A stretch of 30,371 nt of DNA, taken from positions 1 through 30,371 of the forward strand of contig JAJZRD010000021.1 of assembly GCA_021845945.1 (NCBI GenBank), in the 5' to 3' direction. This DNA comes from Chloroflexota bacterium (lineage in GTDB: Bacteria > Chloroflexota > UBA6077). This document shows, piece by piece, positions 1 through 5,939 of the stretch (within the stretch, counting starts at the first letter, position 1; the number at the start of each line of letters is the position of its first letter). The translations under genes were made by a program, and so were the position numbers. The notes beneath the pieces are model-generated. The model was not told the DNA's origin. It saw only the letters and a program-made list of their open reading frames with translations, and did no database searches.

Positions 1-643
1 GGAAGGCGTGGCGGGCCACCGTGCCTTCGGGACCGGTTCGATCGTAGATCAGGAGCAGTCGCTCCCGTTGGGACTCGAAGTGAGTCGTTCGGACGACGAA
101 CTTGCTGAGCAGGTCGGGGCCTTCCCGCTCCGGGAAGGGCGCCGAGAGCTGATGCACCAGGGTGCCGTCCCCCGCGGCCAGCCACTCCGGCGAAGGGTTC
201 ACCAGGTCGATCACCAGCATGCCGCCACGCACCAGGTGGGCGGCCAGCCGCTGGAGGGCATTCCTCTGATCGTCCACGGTGAGCAGGTGGTGGAACGAGC
301 CCAGGGCCACCAGCGCCATGCCGTAGCCATCACCCAGCTCCACGCTGCGCAGGTCGGCCCGGGCCAGCCGCACCTTGCCCGCCAAACGGTCCGGTTCGAT
401 CCGGGAGGTGGCGATCTTCAGCATCTCCCGGGAGACATCCACGCCGGTGACCGCGTACCCCGCCTCGGCCAGGGCGAGGAGCACCCGCCCCGTCCCGCAG
501 GCCGCGTCCAGGATCGGTCCCGAGGATGCCTTGGCAAAGCCCAGGTAGAGGGGTAGATCGTCCCTGAAGTCGCGGTGCTCCCAGTCGTAGAACTGGGCCA
601 GCCGGTCGTATAAAGGAGCCTGATTCCGTCGCCTAGTGCTCAA
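1..643 (-). CDS. Class I SAM-dependent methyltransferase, C-terminus beyond the window edge
   Basis: About 214 codons are visible; the C-terminus lies off the left edge. The SAM-binding motif I reads LDAACGTGRVLLAL, followed by the acidic loop GVDVSREML and the post-motif segments RADLRSVELG and ALVALGSFHHLL, which is the layout of a Methyltransf_25/11-type Rossmann methyltransferase. The protein starts with YDRLAQFYDW, a usual N-terminal helix in this group. There is no ATG upstream of motif I in frame; the best start is TTG at 643-641, overlapping the last codons of the upstream membrane-protein gene, so the two are probably co-transcribed. No clear Shine-Dalgarno is seen, so the start is uncertain. 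The methyl acceptor (small molecule, lipid or protein) cannot be deduced. Confidence 0.85.
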   Translation of the reverse strand, partial: MSTRRRNQAPLYDRLAQFYDWEHRDFRDDLPLYLGFAKASSGPILDAACGTGRVLLALAEAGYAVTGVDVSREMLKIATSRIEPDRLAGKVRLARADLRSVELGDGYGMALVALGSFHHLLTVDDQRNALQRLAAHLVRGGMLVIDLVNPSPEWLAAGDGTLVHQLSAPFPEREGPDLLSKFVVRTTHFESQRERLLLIYDRTGPEGTVARHAF

Positions 644-1052
644 CTGCCGAACCAGCCTCGGGGGTAGCCACCCGTCTCGGCCGGCGTCTCGCCCTTGGCC
701 TTCGCCTGCCGCCGCTGAGGAAGAAGCCCAGCTCGATCAGCACGAGGGTGGCGGCCAGCAGGGTCCCATTGAGGGGCGTCAGCATGCCGAGCGACTGCAG
801 CCAAAGGGCGAACAGGATCAGGGTGCTGACCGCGGCGGCGTTCCCCAGATTCGGCACCTGGGGGGCCATTAGCCTGTCCTCGTGCTCCGGCGGAGCCCCT
901 CCCAGCAGGCGTGAGAGGGTGCCGGTGAGGGCCACGAAGAGGGTGGCATAGAAGGCTGCCGGAGCCAGAGGAACCTCCGGGTCGATGAACAACACGACGT
1001 AGCCCCAGAGGCCCCACGCCCATAGGGTCAGCAGGCTGGCAAGCAGGTTCAT
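633..1052 (-). CDS. Small integral membrane protein of unknown function (139 aa)
   Basis: I do not recognise a family. The protein has four hydrophobic segments (roughly residues 2-22, 28-45, 75-92 and 98-115) separated by short polar loops, and a very basic C-terminal tail rich in Arg. The frame is open to a codon at 1097, but the ATG at 1052 is preferred because a perfect TATAAT ends six bases upstream of it, which would start the mRNA on the initiation codon. The longer form would cover that promoter. Its last codons overlap the putative TTG start of the methyltransferase, suggesting a two-gene transcript. The hydrophobic profile is directly visible; everything about function is unknown. 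Confidence 0.7.
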   Translation of the reverse strand: MNLLASLLTLWAWGLWGYVVLFIDPEVPLAPAAFYATLFVALTGTLSRLLGGAPPEHEDRLMAPQVPNLGNAAAVSTLILFALWLQSLGMLTPLNGTLLAATLVLIELGFFLSGGRRRPRARRRPRRVATPEAGSAVEH

Positions 1053-1058
1053 GAGGGC

Positions 1059-1064
1059 ATTATA
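1059..1064 (-). promoter_or_regulatory. -10 box of a leaderless promoter for the small membrane protein
   Basis: A perfect TATAAT reads on the minus strand. Six bases (GCCCTC) separate it from the ATG at 1052, so a normal transcription start would fall on or next to the A of the ATG. The -35 region is poor (about TAGCTG at 17 bp). Leaderless initiation is an inference from this spacing. Confidence 0.6.
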
Positions 1065-1090
1065 ACGCAACCAGGTGGTTGCAGCTACTC

Positions 1091-1119
1091 TTGACACGGT
1101 ACACCGCGTGACCTATACT
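1091..1119 (+). promoter_or_regulatory. Promoter of the tRNA-Gly gene
   Basis: A consensus -35 TTGACA (1091-1096), a 17-bp spacer and -10 TATACT (1114-1119) lie 44 bases before the mature tRNA 5' end, leaving a short 5' leader for RNase P removal. The promoter sits inside the intergenic space behind the divergent membrane-protein gene. Confidence 0.85.
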
Positions 1120-1163
1120 TTTTGCTGGGGAACGGTCCGGCAGGGCGGTTTCCCGGTGAGCAT

Positions 1164-1235
1164 GCGGCCGTGATGTAGTGGCAACATGCAACTTTCCCAA
1201 AGTTGATATCGTGGGTTCGAATCCCATCGGCCGCT
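1164..1235 (+). tRNA. tRNA-Gly (anticodon CCC)
   Basis: The cloverleaf can be drawn by eye. The acceptor GCGGCCG (1164-1170) pairs with CGGCCGC (1228-1234). The D stem is ATGT/ACAT. The anticodon stem CAACT/AGTTG (1189-1193 with 1201-1205) encloses loop TTCCCAA with anticodon CCC at 1196-1198. The T arm carries GGGTTCGAATCCC. The discriminator is T1235 and the next bases are CC, so only part of the CCA end may be encoded. It reads GGG glycine codons. It has its own promoter and terminator. Confidence 0.96.
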
Positions 1236-1242
1236 CCGGTTC

Positions 1243-1275
1243 TTGCCGCCCCACTTGGGGCGGCAACGTTGTTTT
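1243..1275 (+). terminator. Intrinsic terminator, probably bidirectional
   Basis: TTGCCGCCCC (1243-1252) and GGGGCGGCAA (1257-1266) form a perfect 10-bp stem with an ACTT tetraloop, followed on the plus strand by CGTTGTTTT. It ends the tRNA-Gly transcript. It also lies just past the stop codon of the convergent 3D-domain gene and could stop that transcript. Confidence 0.88.
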
Positions 1276-1299
1276 GCGAGTGGTCGGCGCCGGCACGGG

Positions 1300-1893
1300 C
1301 TATCTGGCCACCGTGTAGACGTTGAGATGCCTCACCCCGTGCTGAATCGCCTCCCAATCGCTGGGGAACCAGACGTCCAGCCAGCGCCCCAGGACCCCGC
1401 CACCCGTATCCAGGGCCGTGAAGACAGTCTCCTCCATGCCCTCGATCACCAGGTTGGTGCCCAGCGGGATGAAGCTGGGATCCACCGCCACCACACCCCA
1501 TCGGGTCGGCTCACCGCTTCGGGTGATCCCCCGTCCATCGGTGCCGTTCAAGAAGGGGGAGTCGGAGTAACCCGTCACCTTAAACTCCCCCAGGGGCTTG
1601 AGCACCATGTGGGGCTTCGGCGTTGGGGTCGGGGGCTCAGGAGGGCGAGGGGTCGGCGACGGGGTCGGGGTCACCACCTGGGGGCGGGCCGTCAGGACGT
1701 CCCGGCCTGGTGGCGGGGTGGTGGATGGCGGCCTCGCTCCCCCTCGGCTGCTGACGGCGGCCGGCCTCTCCGGGGGAACGGTCGCCTCGGGCATCGGGCC
1801 GGCCTGGGTCGTTTTCGCGGGTAAGTCAAACCAGACCAGAAACGCCAGGACTATGGCGACCAGGAAGCGACTTACACGGATGTAGCCTCTCAT
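1300..1893 (-). CDS. Secreted or membrane-anchored 3D-domain protein (putative peptidoglycan-acting enzyme)
   Basis: 197 aa. An N-terminal hydrophobic helix (about residues 8-23) serves as signal or anchor. It is followed by a long Pro/Thr-rich, low-complexity linker (residues 30-95) suited to crossing the cell wall. The C-terminal domain (100-197) has the three aspartates that name the 3D family: D138 in VAVDPS, D162 in ALDTGG and D173 in LDVWF. The SGEPTRWGVVAVD and IPLGTNLVIEG segments are also typical. 3D domains resemble the catalytic fold of MltA-type lytic transglycosylases and occur in Rpf/YabE-like proteins, so a peptidoglycan-remodelling role is likely. The start ATG at 1893 has GGAG eight bases upstream. 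It converges on the tRNA unit and diverges from the DedA gene. Confidence 0.88.
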   Translation of the reverse strand: MRGYIRVSRFLVAIVLAFLVWFDLPAKTTQAGPMPEATVPPERPAAVSSRGGARPPSTTPPPGRDVLTARPQVVTPTPSPTPRPPEPPTPTPKPHMVLKPLGEFKVTGYSDSPFLNGTDGRGITRSGEPTRWGVVAVDPSFIPLGTNLVIEGMEETVFTALDTGGGVLGRWLDVWFPSDWEAIQHGVRHLNVYTVAR

Positions 1894-1910
1894 GGTATTG
1901 CTCCATTAGG

Positions 1911-1942
1911 CTGTATACTTCTTCTGCAAACTGGTTTGACAA
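1911..1942 (-). promoter_or_regulatory. Possible promoter of the 3D-domain gene
   Basis: On the minus strand TTGTCA (1942-1937) is followed after 19 bp by TATACA, about 20 bases before the ATG at 1893. The spacer is longer than ideal. The -35 overlaps the -35 of the opposing plus-strand promoter, so the two transcripts would compete. Confidence 0.4.
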
Positions 1943-1965
1943 GCCAGGAAGGGTCAGTGTATAGT
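1936..1965 (+). promoter_or_regulatory. Promoter of the DedA-family gene and its leader
   Basis: Perfect TTGACA (1936-1941), 18-bp spacer, TATAGT (1960-1965). Transcription would start near 1972, giving a leader of about 165 nt before the TTG start at 2136. Confidence 0.75.
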
Positions 1966-1967
1966 CA

Positions 1968-2135
1968 GCCCGCTTCGCTCGCGGGCAGTACCGGGGGTAC
2001 TACTAGATGGTTCTTCCCGCAAGCTTTGTGCCATCCCTCACGGCCGCCCGCCTGACGACCGTGGGATGGCCGGGAATCGCCAGGGGACCGCTCTCTTGAA
2101 ACGGACGAGGCTGTCCTCTTGAAGGAGAGAGACTG
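1968..2135 (+). ncRNA. Structured leader RNA upstream of the DedA-family gene (candidate cis-regulator)
   Basis: Several helices can be drawn directly. GCCCGC/GCGGGC pairs 1968-1973 with 1981-1986. AGTACC/GGTACT pairs 1987-1992 with 1996-2001. An outer TTCCCG/CGGGAA (2014-2019 with 2071-2076) encloses a long hairpin, GCCATCC..CACGG with CCGTG.GGATGGC (2030-2043 with 2059-2070). A last hairpin pairs CTCTCT (2091-2096) with AGAGAG (2126-2131), with inner GGAC/GTCC; this covers part of the ribosome binding site GAAGGAGAG. CTCTTGAA is repeated at 2093-2100 and 2116-2123. I do not match it to a known riboswitch class. The first helix may overlap the transcription start. Regulation is inferred. Confidence 0.5.
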
Positions 2136-2780
2136 TTGCTTGCGGCGCTGGAACAGGTCGTCATTCCGGCCATCGAGCAGCTGTACGCCCAGGTAGGCTA
2201 CCTGGGCGTGCTGATTGCCATGGCCATCGAGAGTGCCTGCATCCCTCTTCCCAGTGAGATCATCATGCCTCTTGCCGGCTGGATGGTGTACCGGGGGGTC
2301 TTCGATCTCTGGATGGCAGCCGTCGCGGGGACGCTGGGCTGCACCGTCGGGTCGATCATCGCCTACTGGGTGGGCGCTCTGGGGGGAAGGCCGCTGCTGC
2401 TGAAGTACGGGCGGTACGTGCTGATCTCAGAGCACGACATGGACACGGCCGATCGCTGGTTCGCCAGGTACGGCGACGCGGCGATCTTCTTCTCGCGGTT
2501 GCTGCCGGTGGTCAGGACCTTCATATCCTTCCCCGCCGGTGTGGCGAAGATGCATTTCTGGAAATTCGTCCTCTACACCACCATCGGCTCCTTCCCCTGG
2601 GTGTTGGGGCTGGCTTACGCCGGCAAGTTGATGGGGGACAACTGGGTCCAGGTGAGGGGCGTGCTTCACAACTTCGACTATCCCATCATCGCCCTGCTGC
2701 TGGCGGCTGTGGCCTACTACCTGTACCGCCACCTCAAGCCGCTATTCCAGAAGAACCGCCGCGACGCGGCCGCCGACTAG
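2136..2780 (+). CDS. DedA-family (VTT/SNARE-associated) membrane protein
   Basis: 214 aa with hydrophobic segments near residues 20-38, 60-80, 115-135, 142-163 and 180-198. It carries the DedA signatures: E32 before the IPLPSE loop (E41), and FFSRLLPVVRTFISFPAG with R121 and R127. DedA-superfamily proteins include undecaprenyl-phosphate flippases (UptA) and lipid scramblases, and support membrane potential and antibiotic or pH tolerance; which applies here cannot be told. The start is TTG at 2136 with GAAGGAGAG 5-7 bases upstream; no better ATG exists. A structured leader precedes it and an inverted repeat follows it. Confidence 0.9.
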   Translation: MLAALEQVVIPAIEQLYAQVGYLGVLIAMAIESACIPLPSEIIMPLAGWMVYRGVFDLWMAAVAGTLGCTVGSIIAYWVGALGGRPLLLKYGRYVLISEHDMDTADRWFARYGDAAIFFSRLLPVVRTFISFPAGVAKMHFWKFVLYTTIGSFPWVLGLAYAGKLMGDNWVQVRGVLHNFDYPIIALLLAAVAYYLYRHLKPLFQKNRRDAAAD

Positions 2781-2782
2781 AC

Positions 2783-2839
2783 ACAGGTCGACCCCAGCCA
2801 CCTTTGCCCGAAGGCTCAGGGTGTCCGGGGTCGACCTGT
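2783..2839. terminator. Inverted repeat between convergent genes (possible terminator)
   Basis: ACAGGTCGACCCC (2783-2795) is repeated inverted and exact as GGGGTCGACCTGT (2827-2839), a 13-bp stem with a 31-nt loop that can itself pair AGCC/GGCT. There is no T-run on either side, so an ordinary intrinsic terminator is only one reading; a protein-binding or repeat element is possible. It separates the DedA gene from the convergent hypothetical. Confidence 0.5.
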
Positions 2840-2864
2840 AGCTGTTGCGATCCCGGTTGGACAG

Positions 2865-3362
2865 CTATGCCGGTCTTCCAGTCCGCCTGTCCCAACGCAG
2901 GTAGTAGGGATAGCCCGGCTCAAACTGATTCGCAGTCTTAAGGTAGTCCTCCTCGTTACCCTCGATCATCAGCTTGTGCATGAGGACAACGTCGGCCCCG
3001 GGAATCCACTCCACCGGTTGGACACACAGGCTCATCACGGCACGGCCATCCTCGTATACACTGACCATGCCCCGGCCCCGAGGTACCCGGTAGATCCGCC
3101 CCTGTCTACTGGGGCTCGGGACCTCCAGGTACCCCCGGTGTTCCAGGTCGCGGGCCTGATCCGGGTCCAGGATCTCCTGAAGGAGACTCTCCGCCCGCCG
3201 CTCGGCTTCCAGTTGCAGGTTATGGCCCTTACCGGAGATCCCTCGCGTGCGGGAGCCAAACAGGACCCAGAACACTATCCCCACGAACTGGGCTGCCAGC
3301 ACGGCGATGCCGATCCAGGCAGCCAACTCCCAGTGCACGCCCGACCCGATCGTCTCCATCAT
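2865..3362 (-). CDS. Membrane-anchored protein of unknown function with a conserved-looking C-terminal domain (165 aa)
   Basis: One transmembrane helix (about residues 12-36) is followed by a basic stop-transfer sequence, an amphipathic helix (50-75) and a soluble domain. The domain contains HRGYLEVPS, GRIYRVPRGRGMVSVYEDG, SLCVQPVEWIPGADVVL and MHKLMIEGNEEDYLKTAN. C113 is the only cysteine. I recall similar proteins in related bacteria but no assigned function. The first ATG (3362-3360) overlaps the stop of the upstream 81-aa gene as ATGA; the second ATG, one codon later, is better spaced from GGAGG and could be the true start. The pair is translationally coupled. An enzymatic role for C113 is speculation. 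Confidence 0.75.
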   Translation of the reverse strand: MMETIGSGVHWELAAWIGIAVLAAQFVGIVFWVLFGSRTRGISGKGHNLQLEAERRAESLLQEILDPDQARDLEHRGYLEVPSPSRQGRIYRVPRGRGMVSVYEDGRAVMSLCVQPVEWIPGADVVLMHKLMIEGNEEDYLKTANQFEPGYPYYLRWDRRTGRPA

Positions 3363-3604
3363 CCTCCGGCGACCCTAGGCACCATGACGATCTGCTCGGA
3401 GGTCTTGTCGAACCTCTCGAGCTTTTCGGCCGGCTTGCCAGGATCCACCTTGAAGGCGGTAGCACCCTTTGCCTTGTGCTCCTCGAAGATCCTCTCAGCC
3501 TCCCGAATGGCCTCCAGGGCCTCCGGATCGCCAACCTCTGCCTTCTTCTCGTCCCACTCCACAGTGGTATCGCCTTGATGGCTCAGTACCCTCAGCTTGG
3601 CCAT
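3359..3604 (-). CDS. Small protein ending in Gly-Gly, predicted beta-beta-alpha-beta-beta layout (81 aa)
   Basis: Unrecognised by name. The predicted order by eye is strand (KLRVLS), strand (TTVEWD), a long charged helix (about residues 26-45), strand (TAFKVDPG), strand (KLERF) and strand (EQIVMVPR), then VAGG and the stop. This order and the di-glycine end recall beta-grasp ubiquitin-like or sulfur-carrier proteins, but the last two Gly codons are also the GGAGGA Shine-Dalgarno of the next gene, so the ending may be a translation-signal by-product. The start ATG at 3604 has GAGGAG about 12 bases upstream; a longer frame to 3850 runs through repeat-like DNA and is not believed. It is coupled by a 4-nt overlap to the membrane-anchored protein. 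Confidence 0.75.
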   Translation of the reverse strand: MAKLRVLSHQGDTTVEWDEKKAEVGDPEALEAIREAERIFEEHKAKGATAFKVDPGKPAEKLERFDKTSEQIVMVPRVAGG

Positions 3605-3920
3605 TATCGCTTCCGTCTCCTCTCGAACTGTTACCTGGAGGAATCGCCTCGATTCCAGAACGGGATCGCATTCTCCCGCGGCCCCCACCGGTCGTTTCCT
3701 ACCGGACGGGTGGTCCGGCGGGAGGTCGGCATTCGAGCACGAAGCGTACCAGCGATCCTGCCCGTCCTTCCTCGTCGACCGGCGACTAGCGCGTAGCCAA
3801 TCTCGAGCACCCCCTGATATCGCAAGACGGATGCCCACGGGTTGCCCCATGCCCCTGGAATCGAGTAGGGGCGGGTCAGACCCGCCCCTACGGCTGCGAA
3901 CTGCCTATCGGCCAGGGAAG
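3605..3920. other. Intergenic region (316 bp) with a palindromic repeat
   Basis: No convincing gene is seen. Several long frames cross it but lack initiation signals and any recognisable protein. The left part is the upstream region of the 81-aa gene; no clear -35/-10 pair was found there. The right part holds the near-perfect palindrome described at 3865-3891, preceded by about 80 bp that may belong to the same dispersed repeat. Confidence 0.6.
3865..3891. repeat. REP-like palindrome
   Basis: GTAGGGGCGGGTC (3865-3877) and its exact inverted copy GACCCGCCCCTAC (3879-3891) flank a single A. Palindromes with this GTAGGGGCGGGT core are a familiar dispersed intergenic repeat in several bacterial groups, including Chloroflexota and cyanobacteria. 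It lies downstream of the HD-domain gene and could also act as a transcript end. Only one copy is in the window. Confidence 0.7.
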
Positions 3921-4496
3921 CTACTGGCCGTGGTTGCCCTCCAACCCCAGATCGCCGGCCACGGCCTGCATCGCCGCGGTCACGAAGGCGATGTGCTCCT
4001 CCAGGGGGATCCCCAGGGACTCCGCACCCAGGAGAATGTCCTCCCGGCTGACGGCTCTGGCGAAGGCCTTGTCCTTCATCTTCTTCTTGACCGAGGAGGG
4101 CTCCACGTCCATCACGCTCTTGCTCGGCCGCACCAGAGCCACGGCCGATATGAAGCCCGTCAGCTCGTCCACGGCGAACAGCACCTTCTTCATCGGCGTG
4201 TCCCGGGCGATGTTCATGTAGGTGGCGTGGGAGGCCACCCCCTCGACGATCTCCTCGGGCCAGCCCCGCTGCTTCAGGATCTCGACGCCCACGTACACGT
4301 GCTTGTCCCAGGTTTGGTTCTGCTCGTAGTCGAAGTCGTGGATCAACCCCACAACGCCCCACTTCTCCACGTCCTCGCCGTACTTGCGAGCGTAGGCCCG
4401 CATGGCGGCCTCTACCGCCAGCGCATGCTTGATGAGACTGTCGCTCTGGGTGAACTCCTGGAGCAACTTCATGGCATCTTCGCGGTTCGGTTGCAT
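3921..4496 (-). CDS. HD-domain metal-dependent phosphohydrolase
   Basis: 191 aa. The HD signature is present: H24 (LIKHALAVE), H53-D54 in GLIHDFDYEQ, H66, H90 (VASHATYMN) and D110 (AVDELTG), which together can bind one or two divalent metals. Length and spacing match the short HDIG-type family of predicted nucleotide or phosphate-ester hydrolases found widely without known substrate. It is probably cytoplasmic. It has its own promoter (4526-4554) and about 25-30 nt of leader; the ATG is at 4496. The next gene upstream on the same strand ends about 100 bp away, so they are probably separate transcripts. The family call is firm; the substrate is unknown. Confidence 0.9.
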   Translation of the reverse strand: MQPNREDAMKLLQEFTQSDSLIKHALAVEAAMRAYARKYGEDVEKWGVVGLIHDFDYEQNQTWDKHVYVGVEILKQRGWPEEIVEGVASHATYMNIARDTPMKKVLFAVDELTGFISAVALVRPSKSVMDVEPSSVKKKMKDKAFARAVSREDILLGAESLGIPLEEHIAFVTAAMQAVAGDLGLEGNHGQ

Positions 4497-4525
4497 CTCC
4501 GCCTCGCTCTCTGGGATTTGGCGAC

Positions 4526-4554
4526 ATTATAACTCGGGCGCCATGGGCTGCCAA
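4526..4554 (-). promoter_or_regulatory. Promoter of the HD-domain gene
   Basis: On the minus strand TTGGCA (4554-4549), 17-bp spacer, perfect TATAAT (4531-4526). The start of transcription would be near 4519, leaving a short leader before the ATG at 4496. Confidence 0.8.
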
Positions 4555-4597
4555 AACCGGCGGCAAGGCTTGGCTAGAGGCTGGAACGGAACTCCGG

Positions 4598-5818
4598 CTA
4601 GGGTGAGGCCGTCAGGCGGCGAAGATCGTCGTAGCTGCCGACAGAGGAAACCTTCCAGGCGAAATCCCCCAGAGACGCCGAGCGGTCCCGCAGGCTGTGG
4701 AGACGGTTGCCCACCTCGTCCCCCTGGGCCCCACCCAGGGAAAGCTCGTCGGAGTAGCTGCCGTAGAAGGCGAAGTAGGCCTGGTTCAGCTTGCGAAGAA
4801 CGTACCCCCGGCGCCCCAGATCCTGCCTGGCGGATTCCATGAAGCTCTCCGCCTCCTCCATCTTGCCCTGGGCCAGCAGCGGATCGACCTGCGCCCTGAT
4901 ATCCCGCATCCGCTTCCTGAAGGTGTCGTCGCGACTCGAGGGCGGGGGCGGCTGCTGGCCGGGCTCCAGGTAGTACCGGCGGAACGCCTCGTCCCCAACC
5001 TCTCGCCCCAGTATGTCGGCAGCGGTCTCGTTGACGGACACCATTCGGTTGTCCGTCTCGGCGCCGAAGGCGTACCTCCAGCCCAGGGGCCTCGAGGCGA
5101 AGAACTGGTGGGCCCACTCGTGGGCCACCGTGCGCAGGGCCCAGCGGACGTCCGAGCTCTCCGGCACAATGCTGGGATAGACGCCCAGGCCGCCGATCTG
5201 AGTGACCAGCGCCGAGTAACCCCGCCCGGAGACGGTGTCCTCCAGATGCTCCGCTTCGGGTAGGGTCATGTCGGACCGCAGCAGCACGGTGGCGGTCTGC
5301 TCTATCCTGTCCCTGGGCGATACCACCAGCAGGTAGGGCGGCGATTCGAAACGGAATAGCACGGGCGGGAAGAGCAGCTCCCGCCCCGCCACCCGGCGCC
5401 CCAACCCCGACTGCTGCAGCACCTCGGCGACCTGTTGCTGAAGCGATCGCTCGACCCCGGGTCTCAGATCCCCCAGCTGAGCCTGCAAGGAGGGCAGCTC
5501 GGGGGCAGCAGCCTCACCATACCCCGACCTGCCGGCCGAGATGTCCCCCGCCGACCGGCTGAGGCGCAGCAACCGACCGACCAGGCCGAAGTAGGTCACG
5601 TCCTCGTCCTGGGTGGCCGGGGCGCGGGTCGCGCTCTCGCCGGCCTTGGCCAGGACGTTCTCAGCCATCCAGCCGCCGATGGTCTCTACGTTGGGTCCCG
5701 CATCCATGGTGAATCGATAGGCAGGCGCCGCGGGAATTCCGCCCGACACCCCCAGCACCAGGGGTAGCACGGCCATCACCAGCAGCTTTGCCCACGACCT
5801 ACGGCTCAAGGTAGCCAC
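4598..5818 (-). CDS. Secreted zinc metallopeptidase-like protein (HExxH)
   Basis: Up to 406 aa. An N-terminal signal peptide or anchor (basic residues, then a hydrophobic stretch at about 11-30) leads to an extracytoplasmic protein. The zinc motif is HEWAH at residues 233-237, with a downstream NETAADILGRE (E264) well placed as the third, gluzincin-like ligand. The C-terminal third is helical and charged, with DDTFRKRMRDIRAQVD and a predicted coiled coil at about 295-345. I do not recognise a named family; it resembles uncharacterised predicted aminopeptidases. The frame opens at GTG 5818, but TTG at 5809-5807 is better spaced from GAGGGG, so the true start may be three codons later. It is divergent from the receiver-like gene. 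Confidence 0.8.
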   Translation of the reverse strand: MATLSRRSWAKLLVMAVLPLVLGVSGGIPAAPAYRFTMDAGPNVETIGGWMAENVLAKAGESATRAPATQDEDVTYFGLVGRLLRLSRSAGDISAGRSGYGEAAAPELPSLQAQLGDLRPGVERSLQQQVAEVLQQSGLGRRVAGRELLFPPVLFRFESPPYLLVVSPRDRIEQTATVLLRSDMTLPEAEHLEDTVSGRGYSALVTQIGGLGVYPSIVPESSDVRWALRTVAHEWAHQFFASRPLGWRYAFGAETDNRMVSVNETAADILGREVGDEAFRRYYLEPGQQPPPPSSRDDTFRKRMRDIRAQVDPLLAQGKMEEAESFMESARQDLGRRGYVLRKLNQAYFAFYGSYSDELSLGGAQGDEVGNRLHSLRDRSASLGDFAWKVSSVGSYDDLRRLTASP

Positions 5819-5939
5819 CCCTCATGTGTTACGTTTTTGCAACGTTCCGGCCCCCCTTTTTATGCCTTTGCAACGACGGCGGTGGTAGCCTTCTCGCGCG
5901 GCCTGCACCAGTGTCAGAGAGGACGTGGGGCGAGGAGCA
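5819..5939. promoter_or_regulatory. Divergent intergenic region with a repeated TTTGCAACG
   Basis: TTTGCAACG occurs twice in the same orientation about 30 bases apart, near 5836 and 5866, separated by a C-run and T-run. It sits between the metallopeptidase and the receiver-like gene. On the plus strand TTGCAA with an 18-bp spacer to TATGCC is a weak promoter candidate. The repeat could be an operator; no regulator is identified. Confidence 0.35.

Noticed and set aside
1..556. Plus-strand frame of 182 aa at the left edge
   Set aside because: The opposite strand encodes a clear SAM-binding methyltransferase; the plus frame is its His/Gln-rich shadow.
1060..1501. Minus-strand reading frames containing GFEPTIS-like peptide
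   Set aside because: They are antisense translations of the tRNA-Gly gene and its terminator, a well-known false gene signature.
1968..2135. Identification of the leader as a known riboswitch (yybP-ykoY, guanidine, T-box) or as 6S/SRP RNA
   Set aside because: The conserved core bases of those classes are not seen; only generic helices can be supported.
3605..3850. Upstream extension of the 81-aa protein and a long plus-strand frame from 3597
   Set aside because: They run through repeat-like intergenic DNA and the HD gene antisense, without ribosome binding sites; the ATG at 3604 has GAGGAG upstream.
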